Positions 10,787-14,804 of a DNA stretch of 14,804 nucleotides are shown in pieces. The position numbers and the translations under genes are program-made. The stretch covers positions 1-14,804 of the forward strand of contig QGUL01000006.1 of the NCBI GenBank assembly GCA_003242425.1. Direction: 5' to 3'. The stretch comes from Pseudomonadota bacterium. Lineage in GTDB: Bacteria > Pseudomonadota > Gammaproteobacteria > Burkholderiales > SG8-39. Numbering within the stretch: position 1 is the first letter of the stretch; each line of letters starts with the position of its first letter. Below the pieces are notes generated by a model. It ran no database searches. It had not been told where the DNA came from and saw only the letters and a list, made by a program, of their open reading frames with translations.

Positions 10787-11917
10787 TCACTTCGGCGCGA
10801 GGGTGGGACGCCGATCGGCGCGCGATGCGAGCTTGTGAAGGCCGTGGCGCAGGAGCAGCACGGCCGGCATGCGCTGCCACATGGCGCGCAAGCGCAACAA
10901 TTGCCATGCGCCGCGCTGCGCGAGCGTGCGGCCACGGTCGGGATGGATCGGAAAGAGCGCGGCGGCGAACAACACGGAAGTGAATCTTCGTACAGGTGTC
11001 GCCGGACGCCAGACATCGAGCGCGCGTTCGAATGCGGGATCGAGCGGCGTCCCGAACCAGGCCTGGGCGAGGCGCACCGCGTACCACAACGGGCGGCCGA
11101 GCCCGTGCAAGGCCGCGTGCTCGAGCAGTTCCGTCCAGAGCCGTGCATGGCCGCCGTGCGTGCGCAGCAGCCCGTCCATGTCCACGAGATCGCGCAGCCG
11201 CTCGGCCGTGTCCACGTCCTGCACCAGATTCACGGCCGCATGCAGCACCTGGTCCGCGGCGCTCAGCACACGGAAAGGCTCGAGCTTCGACGGCACGCTG
11301 TCGGCGAGAAGCCGCGCCGCGTCGGGCTTCATGCGGGCCGTCGGCGGCAGGATGGTGTGATGCAGGTCGACCTCGAGATGACGCCCCGGCCCGACGAGCG
11401 GCGGGATCTCGTGGCTCCATTCGCGGTAGTAGCGCTCGTCGTACGGATCCTTGCTCTCGGACCGCCAGCCCGCGCGGCGCAGGGCCGCCTCCACGCGCGC
11501 AAGCTCCCCGGCCGGCACCATGAGATCGAGATCGCTGAGCGGACGGCCCTCGGCAAAGCCGTATTCCTGCGCCGCGTAGGCCGCGCCTTTCAGCAGCACC
11601 AGCGGCACCCCGAGCGGCGCGAGCGTCTGCGCGAGATGATGCTGTTCCAGCCGCACGAGTTGCAGTTGATAGCGCGCGACAGCGGCGCCCGATTCCAGAT
11701 GCGCAGCGGCCCGTTCGGGCACGTGCTCCAGCACGCCGGCCGCCGCGCAGCGGGCGTGCAGCACCCCGTGCAGCCGCGCGCGCCGGGCGACCCGGACGAG
11801 CAGATCCCATTCGGAAGGACCGAGATGCGCCAGCGCGGCCGGCACGCAGAGCGCGCGCAGCAGCAGAGCGCAATGCGCCGGCGGTTGCGGGATGCCGTGC
11901 TGCGAGCGCCGCTTCAT
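10787..11917 (-). CDS. Nucleotidyltransferase-family protein (PF14907 type) of the HPr-rel-A cluster
   Basis: A 376-aa protein of the uncharacterised nucleotidyltransferase group. Its core reads LVLLKGAAYAAQEYG (~107-120), then RPLSDLDLMVP (~125-135), supplying the paired metal-binding aspartates (D129, D131), with a possible third carboxylate in LEVDLHH (~181-187). These are the usual beta-polymerase-fold positions for nucleotidyl transfer, although the group's substrates are unknown. The remainder is largely helical. Homologues sit beside HprK-like kinases and PqqD proteins, including in the paeninodin lasso-peptide cluster. Start ATG 11917 overlaps the upstream kinase stop (ATGA), so translation is probably coupled. 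It is the last gene of the cluster. Whether it nucleotidylates the product of the kinase, a peptide, or something unrelated cannot be decided here. Confidence 0.85.
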   Translation of the reverse strand: MKRRSQHGIPQPPAHCALLLRALCVPAALAHLGPSEWDLLVRVARRARLHGVLHARCAAAGVLEHVPERAAAHLESGAAVARYQLQLVRLEQHHLAQTLAPLGVPLVLLKGAAYAAQEYGFAEGRPLSDLDLMVPAGELARVEAALRRAGWRSESKDPYDERYYREWSHEIPPLVGPGRHLEVDLHHTILPPTARMKPDAARLLADSVPSKLEPFRVLSAADQVLHAAVNLVQDVDTAERLRDLVDMDGLLRTHGGHARLWTELLEHAALHGLGRPLWYAVRLAQAWFGTPLDPAFERALDVWRPATPVRRFTSVLFAAALFPIHPDRGRTLAQRGAWQLLRLRAMWQRMPAVLLLRHGLHKLASRADRRPTLAPK

Positions 11918-12846
11918 TGCCCCACCGCGAGCGGCTGCACCGCGCGCGCCAGCAGTTCGTCCACGGCAGCGACTGCTTCTTCGAGCTCGCCATAGCAGAC
12001 GCGGTAACAGCGGCAGCTTTGCACCAGCCGCGCCACCGCCTCGAACGCGCGCTCGCCCAGCAGCTCGTAGTTGAACGCGTTGCCCGACACTTTGACGAAG
12101 GCGAGGCCTGCGTCCACCGGCTCCACCGACAGGCGCGCGCCTTTGCGGAACTGGGGAAAGACGATCAGCGCCGGCACCGCGGGTTCGGCGCGCGCGGCAA
12201 CGCTTTGCGGCGTCGGCGCCACGTGCGCGACGTCGCCCTTGCGGGTGCCGTGGAAAGTGGGACCGATGACCGCTTCGGGCGCGAAACGCGCGAAAACCGC
12301 GATGGACTCGTTCTTGAGCGAGACGGGCCGCACGAGCGGCAGCAGGCGGTGAACGCGCAGCCGCACCACGCCGAACTCGTCCGACAGGAGCCTGAAACCG
12401 CGCGCGGTCAGCGCGGCGGTGAGCGTGCTCTTGCCCGTACCCGGCACGGCGGGAATCAGCACGCCCAGTCCGTCGCGCGCCACGGTGCCTGCGTGCAGCA
12501 ACAGATAGCGGTGGCAGCGCGAAGCCACGCACCAGTTGATCCCCCATTCGAACATGGGCAGGTGGTGCGCGGCCGGCAGGGCGTCGAACGGCGCGTCACC
12601 GTCGAGCACGAATTGCACGTAAGGACGCAGGCGGTCGCGCCAGCGGCGTTTCCGCTCCAGCCGCACCGTCACGTCGTGGAAAACGTTCGCGCATTCGAGC
12701 GGAAAGGCGCCGTAGAGCCGCTGCAGCGCCTCGGCGAAACCGGGAACGTCGCCGCGCACCCGCACCCGGATCAGTCCGCAGTCGAGCGACAGACCCTCGT
12801 TGCGCAGGCGCCGGCGCAGTTCCGCGACCGGCAGCTCGGCGATCAT
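11914..12846 (-). CDS. HprK-related kinase A
   Basis: A 310-aa protein related to the C-terminal catalytic half of HPr kinase/phosphorylase. A segment with LLLHAGTVARDG (~115-126) precedes the P-loop PAVPGTGKST (~132-141). LLSDEFGVVRL (~153-163) supplies the Walker-B-like acidic pair, and RPVSLKNES (~173-181) follows. The first ~100 residues, with MFEWGINWCVA (~98-108), are typical of HprK-related kinase A (TIGR04352) rather than of true HprK, and no HPr or PTS gene is visible. The protein should bind ATP and probably phosphorylates a serine or other hydroxyl, but its substrate is unknown. Related HprK-like enzymes phosphorylate lasso peptides. Its start overlaps the pqqD-like gene stop and its stop overlaps the nucleotidyltransferase start, both by ATGA. 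Cytoplasmic, with no signal peptide or membrane segment. Confidence 0.9.
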   Translation of the reverse strand: MIAELPVAELRRRLRNEGLSLDCGLIRVRVRGDVPGFAEALQRLYGAFPLECANVFHDVTVRLERKRRWRDRLRPYVQFVLDGDAPFDALPAAHHLPMFEWGINWCVASRCHRYLLLHAGTVARDGLGVLIPAVPGTGKSTLTAALTARGFRLLSDEFGVVRLRVHRLLPLVRPVSLKNESIAVFARFAPEAVIGPTFHGTRKGDVAHVAPTPQSVAARAEPAVPALIVFPQFRKGARLSVEPVDAGLAFVKVSGNAFNYELLGERAFEAVARLVQSCRCYRVCYGELEEAVAAVDELLARAVQPLAVGQ

Positions 12847-13163
12847 GCAGCGACGGCGTCGTCGCGCATCACCAGACCCATCGCCGCCAGCTCCGCTAGA
12901 TGTGCGTTGAGGATGCGTGTCCACTCATTCCGGTCTTCGCTGGTCATGCCGTCGCCGCCCTCGACGCATTCCCCGATCAGCGCATCGACCGTCATCGGGC
13001 CGCTGCGCAGGGCGTCGAAAACGCACCAGGCCGCTTCGTTGAGGAAATGGGTCTGCCACGACAAGGGATTGAAGACGATGACGGCATCGTCCAGACGGAC
13101 GATACGAACCCGGTCCGGCAGCACGATCCGCCACCGGACCGGGACCGTCCCTACCTCCTCCAT
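12843..13163 (-). CDS. PqqD-family peptide chaperone of the HPr-rel-A system
   Basis: A 106-aa protein of PqqD size with the expected winged-helix pattern: strands RIVRLDDAVIVFNPLS, then THFLNEAAWCVFDAL and a helical C-terminal half ending at LAAMGLVM. PqqD proteins bind leader peptides and present them to modifying enzymes. This one matches the branch found with HprK-related kinase A (TIGR04353), and no radical SAM enzyme is visible nearby. The start ATG 13163 shares one base with the stop of the secreted-protein gene (TGATG). It has no Shine-Dalgarno of its own, which points to re-initiation by ribosomes finishing that gene. A longer in-frame start at 13265 would lie inside the preceding gene and is less likely. 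The natural guess is that it recognises the neighbouring Tat-signal protein, but this is inference. Confidence 0.85.
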   Translation of the reverse strand: MEEVGTVPVRWRIVLPDRVRIVRLDDAVIVFNPLSWQTHFLNEAAWCVFDALRSGPMTVDALIGECVEGGDGMTSEDRNEWTRILNAHLAELAAMGLVMRDDAVAA

Positions 13164-13699
13164 CAGCCGGATTTGAACATCTGCGCCGCCGCCAGGTTGG
13201 TCAACAATCCGGCGGAATTGGCGCACGCGAGCGACGCGATCGCACCCGTCGCGGCGGGCTCCCATGCGAAGCCCGTGATTTGCGCGGGCGCATTGGGATC
13301 CGCTTTATCGATCCGGACCAGCGCGAAGGCGGTGCCTACCGACTCTTCGCTCAGGCCCTGCTGGCCGACCTGCAGATCGGTTGCCGTCGGCAATCCGCCG
13401 TTGTTCACGCGGTAGTAGCTCCTGCCGTCGAACGAGCGGATGTAGGTGCCTTCCAGCACGACCGGCTGCTCCTGACCTTCGGTCTGCCGCGTCAGTTGCA
13501 GCAGCTCGATCGGCATGCGCACCCATTGGTCCGCACCGTCGGTGATCGCGCCGCCGGTCTCGATGATGTCCACATTGCTCTTCTGCAGGCAGACGCCCGC
13601 GCTGTTGATCGCCTGTGCCCAGCCGGCAGTCGGCCCCAAAGTGAAGATCATGGGCGCGGCGAGCGCGCCCTTCATCAACTTGCGTCGATTGGTTTTCAT
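13163..13699 (-). CDS. Small Tat-signal secreted protein of unknown function heading the HPr-rel-A cluster
   Basis: A 178-aa protein I cannot place in a named family. The N-terminus is a clear export signal: NRRKLMKG matches the twin-arginine pattern RRxxxK, then a moderately hydrophobic stretch, and an AQA cleavage site after residue 30. The mature ~148 residues are probably beta-rich, e.g. GTYIRSFDGRSYYRVNNGG and GTAFALVRIDK. There are two cysteines, C37 near the mature start and C159 near the end, that could form a disulphide. No PEP-CTERM anchor, lipobox or enzyme motif is present. Start ATG 13699 gives the signal peptide directly; its ribosome site is weak. The gene is first in a tightly overlapping cluster with a PqqD-like chaperone, kinase and nucleotidyltransferase, and a candidate sigma-54 promoter lies upstream. 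It may be the cluster's substrate or a structural cell-surface product. Confidence 0.8.
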   Translation of the reverse strand: MKTNRRKLMKGALAAPMIFTLGPTAGWAQAINSAGVCLQKSNVDIIETGGAITDGADQWVRMPIELLQLTRQTEGQEQPVVLEGTYIRSFDGRSYYRVNNGGLPTATDLQVGQQGLSEESVGTAFALVRIDKADPNAPAQITGFAWEPAATGAIASLACANSAGLLTNLAAAQMFKSG

Positions 13700-13745
13700 C
13701 AAATGGCGCCGTAAAAGGTTGTGCGAACCCTCCGGCCTGCATGGG

Positions 13746-13761
13746 TGCAAAGCGGATGCCT
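13746..13761 (-). promoter_or_regulatory. Candidate sigma-54 (-24/-12) promoter for the HPr-rel-A cluster
   Basis: The minus strand reads AGGCATCCGCTTTGCA. Against the consensus TGGCACG-N4-TTGCA it keeps the essential GG and GC with the exact 10-base spacing, matches all of TTGCA, and matches 9 of 12 defined positions. The predicted transcript start is near 13735, leaving a 36-base leader before ATG 13699. The same window encodes the sigma-54 activator PrsR, which makes such a site plausible. This was found by eye, and chance matches are possible in GC-rich DNA. Confidence 0.45.
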
Positions 13762-13802
13762 CCGCCCACGAGCCCGCGCAAACCCTTGATGTACTGGTCG
13801 CA

Positions 13803-13828
13803 GCGCGCACTTTGCATCAATTGCGCGC
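13803..13828. repeat. Inverted repeat GCGCGCA-N12-TGCGCGC upstream of the candidate sigma-54 promoter
   Basis: Perfect 7-bp arms at 13803-13809 and 13822-13828 flank a 12-base AT-richer spacer. The centre lies about 80 bases upstream of the predicted transcript start, a usual distance for the dimer site of an NtrC-type activator. GC-rich arms arise easily by chance in this genome, so binding by PrsR is only a hypothesis. Confidence 0.35.
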
Positions 13829-13838
13829 CGGCCAATGT

Positions 13839-13858
13839 AAAAAAATGCGACGTCCGCA
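13839..13858 (-). terminator. Possible Rho-independent terminator after the methyltransferase gene
   Basis: On the minus strand TGCG-GACGT-CGCA forms a 4-bp stem (5 with a G-T pair) followed directly by seven T residues, about 33 bases past the methyltransferase stop. The T-run is striking in this GC-rich context, but the stem is short, so termination may be partial. Confidence 0.35.
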
Positions 13859-13890
13859 CGAGGCCGCCCCGCACGCATAACACTTGCACT

Positions 13891-14640
13891 CTAGGGGCGG
13901 CGCGCCCGCACCACGAACGCATGACTGAGCAGCGCGCCGAGCGGTTTGACGATGTGTAACAAACGCGCCGCCCAGCGCGTCTCCAATAGCCACTGATAGT
14001 GCGCGAAACGCTCGGGCAGGATGGGCAGCCAGTACAAGGTCGGCTGCCAGCCCGCCTCGCGCACGGCGCGCAGGACTTGCGCGGGCCGCTCGTAACGCAA
14101 ATGCGCACGCTTGCCGCGCAGGCGCCGCATGAACACTTCGACGAGATGCGGGAGGCACCAGAAATTCAGGCCGTCGATCCAGATTTCGCCGCCCGGGCGC
14201 GTTACGGCCGCGAGCGCGCGTATGGCGCCTTCGCTTTGCGAGAGCGCCTGCGTGACCCCGAAGCACAGCACGCCGTCCACGCATCGCTCGCGCAGCGGCA
14301 GACGCGTCACGTCGCCCGCGACATAGCGCACGCCGATGTCGTCGCGCAGCCGTGCCTTGCGCAAGGCTTCGAAGGAGTAATCCAGGCCGATCACCTCGGC
14401 GCCGAGCGTGCGCAGATAGCGGGAATAGGTGCCGGCACCGCAGCCCGCGTCCAGCCACAGCCCCCTGGCGCGCGCGGTATCGAAATGGCGCTGGAAGTGA
14501 CGCAGGCGCGTTTCCAATCCGGTGCGCGACCAGCCGGCAATGCCGGCGTCGTCGTCGTAGCGGCGCGCGAACTCGCGAAAGCGCGCGCTCCAGGCGCGCT
14601 CGAATTCCGTCTTGCTGGGCGATTCGCCGGCCGGATTCAA
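13891..14640 (-). CDS. Class I SAM-dependent methyltransferase
   Basis: A 249-aa protein with a Rossmann-type methyltransferase core. Motif I is LWLDAGCGAGTYSRYL (~61-76), the SAM-ribose acidic residue is in VIGLDYSFEAL (~83-93), then YVAGDVTRLPL and the post-core RPGGEIWIDGLNFW. An N-terminal helical segment with FERAWSARFREFARRYDDD precedes the core, and the C-terminal half is more hydrophobic. The substrate cannot be read; a sugar, lipid or EPS precursor is plausible only from location. I chose TTG 14640 because CGGAG lies nine bases before it and the family usually begins shortly before the FERAW segment. TTG 14718 is possible but would overlap the plus-strand frame at 14671. A possible terminator separates it from the next cluster. 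Confidence 0.8.
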   Translation of the reverse strand: MNPAGESPSKTEFERAWSARFREFARRYDDDAGIAGWSRTGLETRLRHFQRHFDTARARGLWLDAGCGAGTYSRYLRTLGAEVIGLDYSFEALRKARLRDDIGVRYVAGDVTRLPLRERCVDGVLCFGVTQALSQSEGAIRALAAVTRPGGEIWIDGLNFWCLPHLVEVFMRRLRGKRAHLRYERPAQVLRAVREAGWQPTLYWLPILPERFAHYQWLLETRWAARLLHIVKPLGALLSHAFVVRARRP

Positions 14641-14670
14641 GGCGCAACGCTCCGTTGAGCTGGGGACCGC

Positions 14671-14804
14671 ATGATAACCGTGGAAGAAATCTACAACGCC
14701 GCGCGCCGGGAGCTCCAAGCGCTGGGGAAAAAAGTTAACGATTCAGGGGGAGCCCTCGCGCCCCCGGGACGAGAAGTTTGCCGGGCCCCCCCCGCCGTAG
14801 ACAG
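14671..14804 (+). CDS. Possible start of a divergent gene, cut by window edge
   Basis: A plus-strand frame opens at ATG 14671 and stays open for 44 codons to the edge. It begins MITVEEIYNAARRELQALGK, which reads like a genuine helical N-terminus, with GGGGA seven bases upstream as a poor ribosome site. After about residue 24 the translation turns to glycine, proline and arginine in a homopolymer-rich stretch that looks like low-quality contig-end sequence, so the frame there cannot be trusted. No family recognised. It would be the only plus-strand gene in the window. Confidence 0.25.
   Translation, partial: MITVEEIYNAARRELQALGKKVNDSGGALAPPGREVCRAPPAVD

Noticed and set aside
13163..13699. The exported protein as a PEP-CTERM sorting substrate
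   Set aside because: The C-terminus (LAAAQMFKSG) has no PEP motif, transmembrane helix or terminal arginine cluster, which the sorting signal requires.

Overview
The window is high-GC DNA, dense in genes, and almost certainly from a betaproteobacterium (inferred from the gene families and their order; there is no rRNA marker). Every well-supported gene is on the minus strand, so transcription runs from high to low coordinates. It is part of an exopolysaccharide locus of the exosortase/PEP-CTERM type. The exosortase, Wzx/Wzy and Wzc-type genes are not in the window and may lie beyond its edges.

Layout in transcription order. At the right edge is a class I SAM-dependent methyltransferase (13891-14640), with a possible divergent plus-strand gene start at 14671 in sequence that degrades into homopolymers. 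A four-gene cluster (13699 down to 10787) follows: a small Tat-signal secreted protein of unknown function, a PqqD-like peptide chaperone, an HPr-kinase-related ATPase (HprK-related kinase A) and a PF14907-type nucleotidyltransferase. Each gene overlaps the next by 1 or 4 bases. After a 293-bp gap without a gene come an EpsB-like undecaprenyl-phosphate sugar phosphotransferase, the PrsK sensor kinase, the PrsR sigma-54 response regulator and the PrsT TPR lipoprotein. Last are the UDP-sugar genes tviB/wbpO (UDP-GlcNAc 6-dehydrogenase) and wbpP/tviC (UDP-GlcNAc(A) 4-epimerase), then a truncated secreted Sel1-repeat protein at the left edge.

How they may work together. TviB and WbpP would supply a UDP-GalNAcA-type uronic sugar for the polymer. 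The EpsB-like enzyme would load the first sugar phosphate onto undecaprenyl phosphate. PrsK/PrsR would switch on sigma-54 promoters for the EPS and surface-protein genes, and PrsT is the lipoprotein normally found with them. The four-gene cluster (the HPr-rel-A system) is the least understood part. It has kinase, PqqD and nucleotidyltransferase components like those that tailor some lasso peptides, but in this window it has no macrocyclase or leader protease, and a 178-aa exported protein sits where a precursor would be.

I found a candidate sigma-54 (-24/-12) promoter 36 bases before the cluster's first coding base, by predicted start site. A 7-bp inverted repeat lies upstream of it and a possible terminator separates it from the methyltransferase. 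This suggests, but does not prove, that PrsR or another sigma-54 activator controls the cluster.
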